Source: a virus. Taken from it: DNA of 34,402 bases. The notes below the pieces were generated by a model. It made no database searches. It had not been told where the DNA came from and saw only the letters and a list, made by a program, of their open reading frames with translations. Positions 7,527 through 14,693 of the stretch are shown one piece after another. Every line of letters begins with the position of its first letter. The first letter of the stretch is position 1. Both the position numbers and the translations under genes were made by a program. The stretch is taken from IMG/VR virus record IMGVR_UViG_3300044799_000414, positions 1 to 34,402 of that record; one strand, given 5' to 3'.

Positions 7527-7723
7527 CGCTTCTTCCTCCTCGGGAGCAGCCGGAACGCGCAGAAGACCCCAGCCTTGTGAGTCCTGAAGAGCTTGTCTAT
7601 GATCTCATCCGACAGAGCCATTCTCATCGAAGGCTGGACCAAGAGTATCACGAGCTTCTTGCGCCCGACCTTCGCCTCGATGGTCCGGACGGAGACGCGC
7701 TTCCCTTTTCGCTTGCTCGTCAT
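7523..7723 (-). CDS. Small basic protein, 66 residues
   Basis: A highly basic protein (MTSKRKGKRVSVRT, ending LLPRRKKR) with a hydrophobic beta segment, KKLVILLVQ. Its charge suggests nucleic-acid binding. It is coupled by ATGA overlaps on both sides. The family is not recognised. Confidence 0.65.
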   Translation of the reverse strand: MTSKRKGKRVSVRTIEAKVGRKKLVILLVQPSMRMALSDEIIDKLFRTHKAGVFCAFRLLPRRKKR

Positions 7724-7854
7724 CTCCGGCGCCCCCTTCGTTCCTTACGCTTCTCCACATCAATCTCTGCGTAGGATGAGACTGCGGAGAGCATCTTACT
7801 GATCTCAAAGGCATCACTGCAGCATTGCCGTACTGTGACGATGTAGTGGGTCAT
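7720..7854 (-). CDS. 44-residue peptide
   Basis: It begins MTHYIVTVRQCC and ends with a basic tail (EKRKERRGRRR). Its ATG overlaps the stop of the IS110-like gene as TGATG, and its stop overlaps the next start as ATGA. Both junctions support translation. There is no recognisable domain beyond a short amphipathic helix and the arginine-rich end. Confidence 0.65.
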   Translation of the reverse strand: MTHYIVTVRQCCSDAFEISKMLSAVSSYAEIDVEKRKERRGRRR

Positions 7855-9062
7855 CAGAGCACCTCGTCAGTCCGTTCGAAAGAGTTGGGGCTCGCAAGGA
7901 TTGGATGGGTTTCATTGATCACCTGGCTCGCAACTGGCAATGGGGGTTCAGTTTCCTTGTGGCTCACACCGACATGCTGGGGTTCAAGATATTCACGGTT
8001 CACAAAAGACCTATGGGTTTCACCGCGTGCTCGGTTCGCACCAAGCTCATGGGTTTCAGGGACGACGTGGCTCGCAATGTGGGAACGGGTTTCAGCTTCT
8101 TGATGGCTCGCAGTATGCGTTAAGGTTTCAGACCGGCCTTGGCTTCCACCAGCTTCAGGAACCTCCGGTGGGGGTTCGTAATCAGCATGATGGAGATGGA
8201 CCATTGCATAAGGCCCGACCGTTGGTAGCCCATCGGCCTCGCGCCATTTGACCCAGAAATGAACTAGGAAACGCTTCTGCATGTACCTCATCGCCCGCGC
8301 ATGTGCGTGCCCAGTCCCTTTGCTGACGCCCTTCTTCGTCTTCTTCCCCGCCCGCATCTCAATCTCTCCGGCGAGCTTGGCCATCTCGACGGGTCGGCGT
8401 CGATCATAGACTTCACGGTAATATGCGCCCTGCTTCACGAACTGCGTCCCGAACTTGTACACGATCATCTTGGCTTCGGGATTCCAGTTGCCAAGGATGC
8501 CTTTGCGCTTTCGCTGTCGGTCTTGTTTCGGGCTCGGCCGTTCGCATTGGCAGAACATCTCACTGGCGTTGCTCATGAATTTCTCGGGCCCGTCGTCCTT
8601 GACCAACTTCTTCTCGTACTGCTCTTGTAATCTCTCGGCGACGTGTTTGACGCGGGCGTCCTTCTGATCTGGCGGGAAGTAGAGCTTCTTGCATTGCTCG
8701 CACACCATCTCATTTCCATAGCCGCAATAGGCCACGAGTTTCGATGGATTGCTAAAGCCCGTCTTCTCCCAGGGTCTTGCGAGGACGCCGATGAGTTGAC
8801 CTGCTAGAAGAAGATCGATTCCTCGCAGACCGACAAGCCATTTGTGAATGGGATATAACTTCACCGCCACCCTGACATCCTTCGCGACTGCCTCTTCGAT
8901 TTCCATGAGTTTGGTCGCATACTCTCCGAGTCGGGAGGTCTTCTCCCTGCTCGCATTATGGCGGTTTGCCACCAACTCTCGAAGGTGTTGCACGTCCAAG
9001 AAGGTCGCAACCAAGTCCGGAAGCTCGCTTGCGATTACGGGAACTGCCTCAACGTCTTTCAT
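7854..9062 (-). CDS. IS110-transposase-like protein (Transposase_20 core) with repeat tail
   Basis: The 402-residue protein resembles the C-terminal half of IS110/IS116/IS902 transposases. WLVGLRGIDLLLAGQLIGVL, then FSNPSKLVAYCGY (residues about 73-115), matches the helix-hairpin-helix region. The FGTQFVKQGAYYREVYDRRR and GHAHARAMRYMQKRFL segments match the C-terminal helices. What differs is that the N-terminal DEDD/RuvC-like nuclease half is absent, replaced by about 70 helical residues. A CEQC...CQC putative metal site is inserted. The last ~100 residues consist of 12-residue repeats. No IS ends flank it and it is coupled to neighbours by ATGA and TGATG, so it is a resident viral gene, not an insertion. 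It may be a domesticated DNA-binding protein. Confidence 0.75.
   Translation of the reverse strand: MKDVEAVPVIASELPDLVATFLDVQHLRELVANRHNASREKTSRLGEYATKLMEIEEAVAKDVRVAVKLYPIHKWLVGLRGIDLLLAGQLIGVLARPWEKTGFSNPSKLVAYCGYGNEMVCEQCKKLYFPPDQKDARVKHVAERLQEQYEKKLVKDDGPEKFMSNASEMFCQCERPSPKQDRQRKRKGILGNWNPEAKMIVYKFGTQFVKQGAYYREVYDRRRPVEMAKLAGEIEMRAGKKTKKGVSKGTGHAHARAMRYMQKRFLVHFWVKWREADGLPTVGPYAMVHLHHADYEPPPEVPEAGGSQGRSETLTHTASHQEAETRSHIASHVVPETHELGANRARGETHRSFVNREYLEPQHVGVSHKETEPPLPVASQVINETHPILASPNSFERTDEVL
7898..8149. repeat. Seven tandem 36-bp units inside the IS110-like gene
   Basis: Seven units of exactly 36 bases follow one another without gaps. The shared core is GGGTTTCA, then about ten variable bases, then TGGCTCGCA. 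They encode a 12-residue period in the protein tail (units such as ETRSHIASHVVP and INETHPILASP). A partial unit remains at 7861-7897, and the pattern decays beyond 8149. There are no unique spacers, so this is a coding minisatellite. Confidence 0.9.
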
Positions 9063-9520
9063 GGGTTTCCCCTCCGGCGCTTGAAGACGATATCGCAGGA
9101 AGCTTCATTCTTGTTCTCCGTAATCAGCGTGCATTCACGGGTCATGTCGATGCCTTTGTTGACCAGATACTGCCGGACCTTGTTTGTCGCGGCATATGAT
9201 AGCGCGTCTGGTTCTTTGATCCTTACAAACGCGCCCTTCGAATAGTTCTGATCGTGTTGCAATGGTAGTATGCTCACCGACACACCATCCAATTCCTTTC
9301 GTCTTCGTCGCCCCTCTGTGGTCTGTTGGTTGATGATGCACCCTGACTGTTCGAGGAATTTTCTCAATTCCCTGCTGGCTGTCCAATTGAGCGTTATGGT
9401 CGCCCCATTCTTGTTCTTGATCACGTACTGATTCCGTTCAATCTTCTCCGTCACAATCGATCCAATCCTAGGGCTCTCGAATTTCAGTTGCCTCTCTATC
9501 TTCGTCCTTGCTGGTTTCAT
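9059..9520 (-). CDS. Hypothetical protein, 153 residues
   Basis: A basic protein (MKPARTKIERQLKF, RRRRKEL, ending FKRRRGNP) with alternating beta and helical stretches, suggestive of a nucleic-acid binder. It ends in an ATGA overlap with the IS110-like gene, so the two are probably co-translated. No family signature is seen. Confidence 0.7.
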   Translation of the reverse strand: MKPARTKIERQLKFESPRIGSIVTEKIERNQYVIKNKNGATITLNWTASRELRKFLEQSGCIINQQTTEGRRRRKELDGVSVSILPLQHDQNYSKGAFVRIKEPDALSYAATNKVRQYLVNKGIDMTRECTLITENKNEASCDIVFKRRRGNP

Positions 9521-9521
9521 T

Positions 9522-9995
9522 TTACTTCACTTCCTCCTTCTTGTCTTCTTGGTGAGCATGCTCACCTACAGAATTGATAGCTACGCCTTTTGTGACCACC
9601 GCGGCGGTGCCCGCGGCCGCGCCTTCCAAGGACGCGAACATCCGGCCTATTCTTTCGGTCGAATCCGCTTGATGCTCGTCCGATGTCTGGATGCCGAAGT
9701 TGAACCCGTCGGTATAGAACTCGTATATGTCCTCCGGGCTCTCTCGCTCGAGCAAGTATTCGTACGTTGGCGGCAGCTTCCCCATGTTGCGAACGATCTC
9801 CAGCCCGGACGTGCGCAGGGCTTCCATGTAGCCGGCGTTCCACAGGAGGACCTTGTGCATGATCATCTGCTCGTTCAACCCGCAACTCACTCCGTCGACG
9901 GTCCGCGTACGGATCACGAGACCGATGTCCTGTTGGAACTTATCCGCAAAGACTCGCGCCTCCTCCTTGTTGCGCACCAGGACGATGTCTGCCAT
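9522..9995 (-). CDS. Hypothetical protein, 157 residues
   Basis: The protein has a mixed N-terminal domain (MADIVLVRNKEEARVFADKF), a helical centre, and an alanine/glycine-rich then charged tail (HAHQEDKKEEVK). GAGGGG lies just upstream of the ATG. It ends one base before the next start. No motif links it to a known family. Confidence 0.7.
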   Translation of the reverse strand: MADIVLVRNKEEARVFADKFQQDIGLVIRTRTVDGVSCGLNEQMIMHKVLLWNAGYMEALRTSGLEIVRNMGKLPPTYEYLLERESPEDIYEFYTDGFNFGIQTSDEHQADSTERIGRMFASLEGAAAGTAAVVTKGVAINSVGEHAHQEDKKEEVK

Positions 9996-10005
9996 TTCCA
10001 GCCCC

Positions 10006-10692
10006 TCACGAACTCTGCTGTTGCAGCTTCTTCGCCGCCTTTTCGTTCAGGAGCTTCACTATGATCTCGTCCGGCATGAACTCAACATACTTCACCGTGA
10101 ACCCAGCCCGCTCCGCGAACCCTTCGACTTCCTGCAGGAATACCATAGGCCTCAACAACGGTCCGGGTGATGAAGGAACTACGACATTCAACGGCGGCAC
10201 GGTGTAGGAGACCTGCGTGTGGTTAGGCGCGACCATCGTGCAAGTGCCCGTCTCATGGTCCGTGATCGGGATGGCGCCCGGCGGCCATGCCTTCTCCTTG
10301 GCCTTGCACGCCTTGACATGCCGTCCATGCACACGCGGGTCCACCAACCTGCCACAGACCGAACAGGGCAATTTGTCTGGCACTTTCCGCGCCTTCTTGG
10401 CCGACTTCGGGGGCTTAGGGGATACGTCCTCTTCACTGGCGGATTCGGACTTAGGGGATACAGAACCCTTGTCTGCGAGTTTGAAGAACGGACCGCGCCC
10501 GCTCTCGTCGCGCGTCCGGGTGAGCACAACTCTGCCTTCGCGCATCAGCCTTCCGCAGATGCGCGCGACATGGCAGCTCTTCGCATCCCCGCCAATCATG
10601 TCGGCGATCTTCTGCACTGAGATCGACAGGTCGCCGCCCTTCTCGAGGATCTCAACGATATTCGGTTCGAGCAGCCCGTCCATTGATATCAC
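10006..10692 (-). CDS. Winged-helix plus zinc-finger DNA-binding protein
   Basis: The 228 residues fall into three parts. Residues about 8-75 form a winged helix (VQKIADMIGGDAKSCHVARICGRLMREGRVVL). A lysine/serine-proline linker with two VSPK motifs follows. Then comes a zinc finger, CSVCGRLVDPRVHGRHVKAC, with a C-x2-C-x12-H-x4-C layout. The C-terminal 90 residues are mixed. The start is GTG 10692 (GTGA overlap), or the ATG at 10683 (MDGLLEPN). With no other candidate in the genome, this could be an early regulator or a replication-associated DNA-binding protein; both are inference. Confidence 0.72.
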   Translation of the reverse strand: MISMDGLLEPNIVEILEKGGDLSISVQKIADMIGGDAKSCHVARICGRLMREGRVVLTRTRDESGRGPFFKLADKGSVSPKSESASEEDVSPKPPKSAKKARKVPDKLPCSVCGRLVDPRVHGRHVKACKAKEKAWPPGAIPITDHETGTCTMVAPNHTQVSYTVPPLNVVVPSSPGPLLRPMVFLQEVEGFAERAGFTVKYVEFMPDEIIVKLLNEKAAKKLQQQSS

Positions 10693-10958
10693 TCTCCTTC
10701 AAGCTTCTCGAGGAGGTCATTCACCGCGTCGTCCGTCTCGCCCTTCGCGATCTTCTCGCCCTTCTTCGGCCGGAGCTTCTGCCTAATGAGAGACTCGATG
10801 TCTCCCTCCTCCTCGGCCGCGTCGCGCGCGTCGTCGCGCATCGAGCAGGTGAACTTCTCCGACTCGTAGTCCTCTTTCACATAGCTGACCGGCGTCTTCT
10901 TGACCGTGACCGGGCTCACTGGTTTGTTGTGCAGATCAAGCTGCTTCGCTTTTCCCAT
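10689..10958 (-). CDS. Charged hypothetical protein, 89 residues
   Basis: A highly charged, probably partly disordered protein: a basic N-terminus (MGKAKQLDLHNKPVS), an acidic centre (DDARDAAEEEGDIESL), a lysine-rich patch, and an acidic end. GGGAGGG precedes the ATG at 10958. It is coupled to the winged-helix gene downstream and may act as its partner. Confidence 0.65.
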   Translation of the reverse strand: MGKAKQLDLHNKPVSPVTVKKTPVSYVKEDYESEKFTCSMRDDARDAAEEEGDIESLIRQKLRPKKGEKIAKGETDDAVNDLLEKLEGE

Positions 10959-10985
10959 CTCGTTATCCCTCCCTTCTCTTGTGGT

Positions 10986-11177
10986 TCACTCCTCGCCCAC
11001 CTTGACCCAGAGCTTCTCCGTCGAGATCGTCTTGTAGATGATCTCCAGAGTCGGGCTCTTCTTGGTCGCCTTGTTCAGATGCTCGAGCACGTCCCGGAGC
11101 TCGTAGATATCGCCCCTGATGACGAGCCCTAGATGCGCCTTCAAATCTTCTCCTTCCTCAGTTCCCATCCTGTTCAC
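10986..11177 (-). CDS. Hypothetical protein, 63 residues
   Basis: The start is GTG 11177, forming a GTGA overlap with the RusA gene stop; an internal ATG three codons later is an alternative. The small acidic protein has a helical centre (LRDVLEHLNKATKK). No family is recognised. Confidence 0.6.
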   Translation of the reverse strand: MNRMGTEEGEDLKAHLGLVIRGDIYELRDVLEHLNKATKKSPTLEIIYKTISTEKLWVKVGEE

Positions 11178-11614
11178 CGTGTCTCCCTGATCAGATGAAA
11201 TGAAAAGCGTATCCTGACGCCGGTCGCATCGCCTTCTTCCGCGAATCCCTTCTCCACGGTCAGCACATCTATCTGCGAGTCGTCGTCGTATACGATGCCC
11301 GTGAGCGCATCCCCGATCGCGCGCACGAGTTTGTCGAGGTCAGGGCGTTTGTTGTGCAACACGATAGACTTCGCCATCGAGACTGGTTTCCGAAAGAAGA
11401 ACGCAAGATATAGTGTGACCGCGAACGACTTGCGACTTGCACATTGCAGCTGGTTCAACTCAGTGTATCGCTGCGCCTCGTAGCGCACGGCCTGTTCCCA
11501 TGCCTTGAGATTCTTGTTCCCGTCCGTGATGATCACATGCCGGCCGCGAGGGAACCCCTTCATGTTGCCCTTGGCCTCGGGCTCTCCCATCACGCGGAAC
11601 TCGTGAGTAGTCAC
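11174..11614 (-). CDS. rusA: RusA-type Holliday junction resolvase
   Basis: The 146-residue protein has the RusA layout: FRVMGEPEAKGN at the start, then RPDLDKLVRAIGDALTG followed by VYDDDSQI. The aspartates in the PDLDKL and YDDD segments are the expected metal ligands. RusA homodimers cut four-way junctions symmetrically, and phages use them to resolve branched replication intermediates before packaging. I place the start at GTG 11614 because it overlaps the VRR-NUC stop as GTGA; starts further upstream would overlap that gene by more than 20 bases. It probably works with the adjacent nuclease. Confidence 0.92.
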   Translation of the reverse strand: MTTHEFRVMGEPEAKGNMKGFPRGRHVIITDGNKNLKAWEQAVRYEAQRYTELNQLQCASRKSFAVTLYLAFFFRKPVSMAKSIVLHNKRPDLDKLVRAIGDALTGIVYDDDSQIDVLTVEKGFAEEGDATGVRIRFSFHLIRETR

Positions 11615-12036
11615 TTCGCGGCCTCCTCGTTCGGCCATGGCGGTTCGCTGCTCTTGAACTTGGGTACTACTCGTAGGTTGCAACCGATCTCCTTCTCCGA
11701 AGAAAGGTCATAGAATCGGTCGAACTTCAGATATGCCGGGTCGATGTCGACCCCCATCTCCAGGAGATCCCAGCAGGGGCAAGGCCTTTCTCCCGTGCGC
11801 GAATGCAACCAGATCTCGAAAGTCTCATCCTTATAGACCCTCATCTCGTAATATCTGAAACCGCTGGCTACCAGGAGATCGCGCATCTCCACTTGCGCCG
11901 TGGACAGCTTATCCTTCTCGCTCTTGATTTCCATGACTGCAGGGTGTCCTTGAAATATCCCCAAGAACCGATCCGGCCAACCTTTTCGCAATCCTCCGCC
12001 GATTGCCGCGTCGGCAAGGTTTTCACTTAGCGACAT
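11611..12036 (-). CDS. VRR-NUC domain nuclease
   Basis: This 141-residue protein belongs to the VRR-NUC branch of PD-(D/E)xK nucleases. GGGLRKGWPDRFLGIF gives the catalytic Asp in PD, and PAVMEIKSEKDKLSTAQ gives the ExK pair (EIK). RDLLVASGFRYYEMR completes the core at about residues 13-70. The C-terminal half is an extension with two cysteines (PCPC). Stand-alone VRR-NUC proteins are frequent in phages, where they process DNA during replication or recombination. It overlaps RusA by four bases. Confidence 0.9.
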   Translation of the reverse strand: MSLSENLADAAIGGGLRKGWPDRFLGIFQGHPAVMEIKSEKDKLSTAQVEMRDLLVASGFRYYEMRVYKDETFEIWLHSRTGERPCPCWDLLEMGVDIDPAYLKFDRFYDLSSEKEIGCNLRVVPKFKSSEPPWPNEEAAK

Positions 12037-12226
12037 CAGCCCCCTCCTCTAGCAGCCCTTCCTGGCGATCTTTCCGCAAATTTAGTGCTAGTAGTAGTAA
12101 TCTTGACAATGTCTCGGAAAAAGAGACCCCCATGACCGCCTGCTCGTCCAAAACGGCGTTCCATATCGACATTGGCAGACTTACGCTCTTGCTAACGACG
12201 ATGTCGTTCTTTCGTGGTCTTCCCAT
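12023..12226 (-). CDS. Ribbon-helix-helix DNA-binding protein
   Basis: The 67 residues fit a CopG/Arc-like fold: a basic N-terminus, MGRPRKND, a beta strand (IVVSKSVSLPMSIW), then two helices ending FSETLSRLLLLAL. Such proteins act as dimers on operator DNA. No toxin gene is evident next to it, so it is more likely a small viral regulator than an antitoxin. It overlaps the nuclease gene by 14 bases. Confidence 0.72.
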   Translation of the reverse strand: MGRPRKNDIVVSKSVSLPMSIWNAVLDEQAVMGVSFSETLSRLLLLALNLRKDRQEGLLEEGADVAK

Positions 12227-12679
12227 CTAATTCACTTCCAGTCGCTTACTACTACTACTACTACTACTAGCAAGGAAACTCTTCTCATCTCTCCCTGTGG
12301 GCTTGTTAGTAATACTATCGACAATTAACCCCCTGGCTATTTGAACTCCGTTTTCGCTATTTTTCGCATCGCCGGGAAGCGTTTCCGGGGCATCCTCCGC
12401 GCGGATGTCCGCCAAGCGTAGCTGCCCCTCGGCCGTGCCTCGTCTCAACGCCTTGAGCTCCGCTTCGCGGCACGCGATGAAGTCGAGCTGCTTGGTCGCG
12501 ATGTCAAGGACCCGGAGGGCGAACTTCGGCTCCGGATACCTCTTCTGTTTGCAGTACTCGACCGTCCTCTCCGCCTGCTGCTTGAGCTCGATGAAAGTGA
12601 GGTTGTCTCGACGCACGGTCCGTAGATAGATCTTCATGGCGGCGGTGCGGATGCGGTCCTTCCGCTCCTGCACGGTCAC
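12227..12679 (-). CDS. Hypothetical helical protein with serine tract
   Basis: This 150-residue protein starts at GTG 12679 (GTGA overlap with the zinc peptide gene). Residues about 1-75 are helical and basic (KIYLRTVRRDN, AERTVEYCKQKRYPE). The rest is probably flexible and ends in a run of seven serines before KRLEVN. I see no catalytic motif. It abuts the ribbon-helix-helix gene. Confidence 0.68.
   Translation of the reverse strand: MTVQERKDRIRTAAMKIYLRTVRRDNLTFIELKQQAERTVEYCKQKRYPEPKFALRVLDIATKQLDFIACREAELKALRRGTAEGQLRLADIRAEDAPETLPGDAKNSENGVQIARGLIVDSITNKPTGRDEKSFLASSSSSSSKRLEVN
12248..12268. repeat. (ACT)7 trinucleotide tract
   Basis: Seven perfect ACT units (AGT on the coding strand) encode the seven-serine run at the end of the preceding gene. 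Slippage would change the serine number without shifting the frame. A short CTA run lies about 150 bases away in the ribbon-helix-helix gene. Confidence 0.9.
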
Positions 12680-12792
12680 GGTGCATCACCTTCTTTCCAT
12701 TCGCCGGGGGCCTCTTCTTTGTAGCACAAGATGCAAATCCGCCTGCCCCACGAAGTGACGAACCAGTGGTGGTCGCACTTATGCTCGGTCAT
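12676..12792 (-). CDS. 38-residue zinc-finger peptide
   Basis: The peptide reads MTEHKCDHHWFVTSWG, then RRICILCYKEE. The pattern C-x-H-H-W with a CxxC about fifteen residues later is a recurring tiny phage zinc finger. It overlaps the upstream gene by 14 bases, and its TGA forms a GTGA overlap with the next start. The role is unknown. Confidence 0.75.
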   Translation of the reverse strand: MTEHKCDHHWFVTSWGRRICILCYKEEAPGEWKEGDAP

Positions 12793-13042
12793 GCACTCGC
12801 CCCCCTGTTCTTCCGCTTTCGTGCTTGCTATGAATCTCGCCTGACTTGATCAGATGGCGAACCCGCCGCGCGATGAGATGTTCAGGCACATTGAGAATCG
12901 ACGCGATATCCTTGTAGCCATGCATTGAGCGAAGTTTCTTGATGTCGTGGTCGAGGGCGTGGGGGTCATCGCCGACGACCCAGGTGTACTTCGCTTCCGG
13001 GTCGTTGACGCCGTCGAGCCGGCGATCCTCGGAGCTGATCAT
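12779..13042 (-). CDS. Helix-turn-helix protein, 87 residues
   Basis: The start at 13042 (MISSEDRRLDG) gives an ATGA overlap with the upstream gene. Residues about 30-75 form an HTH: HDIKKLRSMHGYKDIASILN, then VPEHLIARRVRHLIKSGEI. The tail is His/Arg/Gly rich. This layout matches small phage transcription factors with a winged or tri-helical fold. Confidence 0.7.
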   Translation of the reverse strand: MISSEDRRLDGVNDPEAKYTWVVGDDPHALDHDIKKLRSMHGYKDIASILNVPEHLIARRVRHLIKSGEIHSKHESGRTGGRVHDRA

Positions 13043-13341
13043 GTCTTCCACCCCGGAGGGCAGGTCATATCGACCTTGTGGACCTTGACCCATGCGCCGT
13101 CTGTCTGCGCGCAGGTGATGTCCCAGATCGGGTACGGGAGTCGCGAACCCGCGAGCTTGGCGACCATCCTGGAGCGTATCCTGAAGTTCTCGGTCAGCCG
13201 ACCCGTGTTCGCGACGAGCTTCTTCAGGTACAGTCCTTCGATCTCCTTGAGCGTCGGCGCCTTCACGACGAGGGACTCGAGGACGCCGTTCTTGGCGAAG
13301 AAGATGTGCGCGCAGAATCGAGGCTCGCTTGCGGGCATCAT
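13039..13341 (-). CDS. Hypothetical protein, 100 residues
   Basis: It begins MMPASEPRFCAHIFF, with the ATG at 13341 overlapping the upstream stop as ATGA. The composition is that of a small alpha/beta protein with three cysteines and no clear metal site. It lies between two HTH genes. No family is recognised. Confidence 0.65.
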   Translation of the reverse strand: MMPASEPRFCAHIFFAKNGVLESLVVKAPTLKEIEGLYLKKLVANTGRLTENFRIRSRMVAKLAGSRLPYPIWDITCAQTDGAWVKVHKVDMTCPPGWKT

Positions 13342-13772
13342 CGCGGCTTCCCCCTGGTCGCGCCTTCCGTGATGAGGGATGCAAGCTTGAGGCAGTTCTG
13401 CGTGCTGTACATCTTGCACGCATAATCGGCGAGCGCGTGCAGGTCGTGGAGGTCCTTGGGGCTCATCGATTCGGGCAACACATAGATCCGCCGCTTCTGG
13501 AACCACTGAGTTCCGTCAGCCAGGGACACATGCGACTTGCGCCACTCGATCTTGCCGGCCCGGATCAGCTTCCGCACGTCCGTGCTGACATGTGCGCGGG
13601 ATATTCCCAACTCCTGCGCCATGCCGTCTTCAGTCAGGATGTACGGCGCGTCGAAGTCGGTCACGCGGCGCGAATGGATCGTGATGATGCCCAGAATCTG
13701 TTCCTGCACCGTGGCTATCCTTCCCATCTCGCCGACGGCGTCACCGAGGAAGTTCTCGCCGATGATGTTCAT
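13338..13772 (-). CDS. Winged-helix transcription regulator
   Basis: The 144-residue protein starts at 13772 (MNIIGENFLGD), coupled by ATGA. Residues about 20-85 form a winged helix: VQEQILGIITIHS, then ILTEDGMAQELGISRAHVST, then DVRKLIRAGKIEW. The LGISRAHVS segment is the recognition helix. The C-terminal half is helical with two cysteines. It resembles archaeal and phage MarR/ArsR-like regulators and probably controls viral genes. Confidence 0.75.
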   Translation of the reverse strand: MNIIGENFLGDAVGEMGRIATVQEQILGIITIHSRRVTDFDAPYILTEDGMAQELGISRAHVSTDVRKLIRAGKIEWRKSHVSLADGTQWFQKRRIYVLPESMSPKDLHDLHALADYACKMYSTQNCLKLASLITEGATRGKPR

Positions 13773-14056
13773 AGGGCAGCCTCCTTCAGAAGACGCACGT
13801 ACAGCTTCCGTTGAACCCACCGGAACACCGGCCGATGGAACCAATGTATCAGGCCTGGCTTCATCCGCCAGCCAAGCACAGGCAGTTTGTAGCCGACGCC
13901 CAGATCACATGCCATGCACCAGGGCGTGCAGTAGGCCCAGCTCGCGATGCTGAACGTGCTTAGCCATATCTTCGCCTGATCGAACTGCTCGAACTTCGGC
14001 AGCTCGTATTCGTATCCACATCTCTGGCACTTGCAGCGCTCCATTTCGATAGTCAT
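13769..14056 (-). CDS. Cysteine-rich protein with N-terminal zinc ribbon
   Basis: The 95 residues begin MTIEMERCKCQRCGYEYELP, with a CxCxxC knuckle, and have a second cysteine pair in CTPWCMAC about 40 residues later, enough for a zinc site. The C-terminus is Trp/Arg rich (GLIHWFHRPVFRWVQRKLY). It is coupled by ATGA to both neighbours. Function unknown. Confidence 0.7.
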   Translation of the reverse strand: MTIEMERCKCQRCGYEYELPKFEQFDQAKIWLSTFSIASWAYCTPWCMACDLGVGYKLPVLGWRMKPGLIHWFHRPVFRWVQRKLYVRLLKEAAL

Positions 14057-14244
14057 CTCTTGATCCCTTCCCTTTCCTCGATGAGTGATTCGTAGAGTCC
14101 GAGGCGCGCGGAGACCACGGCCGTCGCCTCGGCGTAGAGCTTCTTCACCTGCGGGTAGTGGTCTAAGAAATCGAGTCGGAGCTCCACGCTGCTGATCAGT
14201 TGCCGGGCTTCGTCCGCCCGGATCCGGAGCTCCTCGAGATCCAT
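14053..14244 (-). CDS. Small helical protein, 63 residues
   Basis: I prefer the ATG at 14244 (MDLEELRIRADE), which has AAGGAGAG upstream; an ATG at 14271 and a TTG at 14283 would add 9-13 residues. The whole protein is predicted helical with heptad-like leucines, so it may form a coiled coil. No family is recognised. Confidence 0.6.
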   Translation of the reverse strand: MDLEELRIRADEARQLISSVELRLDFLDHYPQVKKLYAEATAVVSARLGLYESLIEEREGIKR

Positions 14245-14296
14245 GCTATGAGGATCTCTCCTTTCCCCCATCCCTTCCGACAAGGTCCTTCCCTTC

Positions 14297-14524
14297 CTAT
14301 TTGCTCGGCGCGTTGTTCAGCGCGTCGTAAGACGCCTTATGTTTCCCGGCGACATCGATCGCGTTCTTCACGCACTCCTCCCGGTCCTCGGCCATCGGGT
14401 CGATATAGACCTTGACGATCACGCCCTTCGGCGTGAACTCGATGCTGCTCTGCCTGTCCGTCAGCTTGTTCACAATCAGTTCGATTGGTTCCGTTCTTGT
14501 CACCTCCTCACAGACTGGTTGCAT
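14297..14524 (-). CDS. Small paired-family protein, copy A
   Basis: The 75-residue protein carries LTDRQSSIEFTPKGVIVKVYID in its first half. That segment matches LEERKDSIEFGPANGRIKVYVN of the protein at 15536-15766, followed in both by a helix with conserved spacing (ECVKNAIDVAG versus ESIKNIQTMIN). The two are therefore diverged copies of one family. The fold looks like a small beta-alpha unit. Function unknown. Confidence 0.7.
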   Translation of the reverse strand: MQPVCEEVTRTEPIELIVNKLTDRQSSIEFTPKGVIVKVYIDPMAEDREECVKNAIDVAGKHKASYDALNNAPSK

Positions 14525-14693
14525 TCCCCTCTCCCATCGAACGCCCGTACGGCTCGACGACGACCCACGAATTGATAGCGCGCGGGCAGCTCGGCTCGCT
14601 GCACAGGAAGATATGATTTACCTGCCCGGCCCTCATTCTCCAATCGTTTCGGAATCCGGGAGCTCCGCAATCGGGGCACTTCGATTCGATCAT
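14508..14693 (-). CDS. 61-residue zinc-ribbon protein
   Basis: It begins MIESKCPDCGAPGF and has a second site, FLCSEPSCPRA, about 25 residues on, a two-knuckle zinc ribbon. The ATG at 14693 overlaps the upstream stop as ATGA, and GGAGG lies seven to eight bases before it. It overlaps the next gene by 17 bases. Its partner is unknown. Confidence 0.75.
   Translation of the reverse strand: MIESKCPDCGAPGFRNDWRMRAGQVNHIFLCSEPSCPRAINSWVVVEPYGRSMGEGNATSL

Noticed and set aside
7898-8149. CRISPR-like array
   Set aside because: The 36-bp units abut with no spacers and are in frame with a protein repeat.
12023-12226. Toxin-antitoxin pair with the ribbon-helix-helix protein as antitoxin
   Set aside because: Neither neighbour has a RelE, PIN, Doc or other toxin motif; one is a VRR-NUC nuclease and the other an unknown helical protein.
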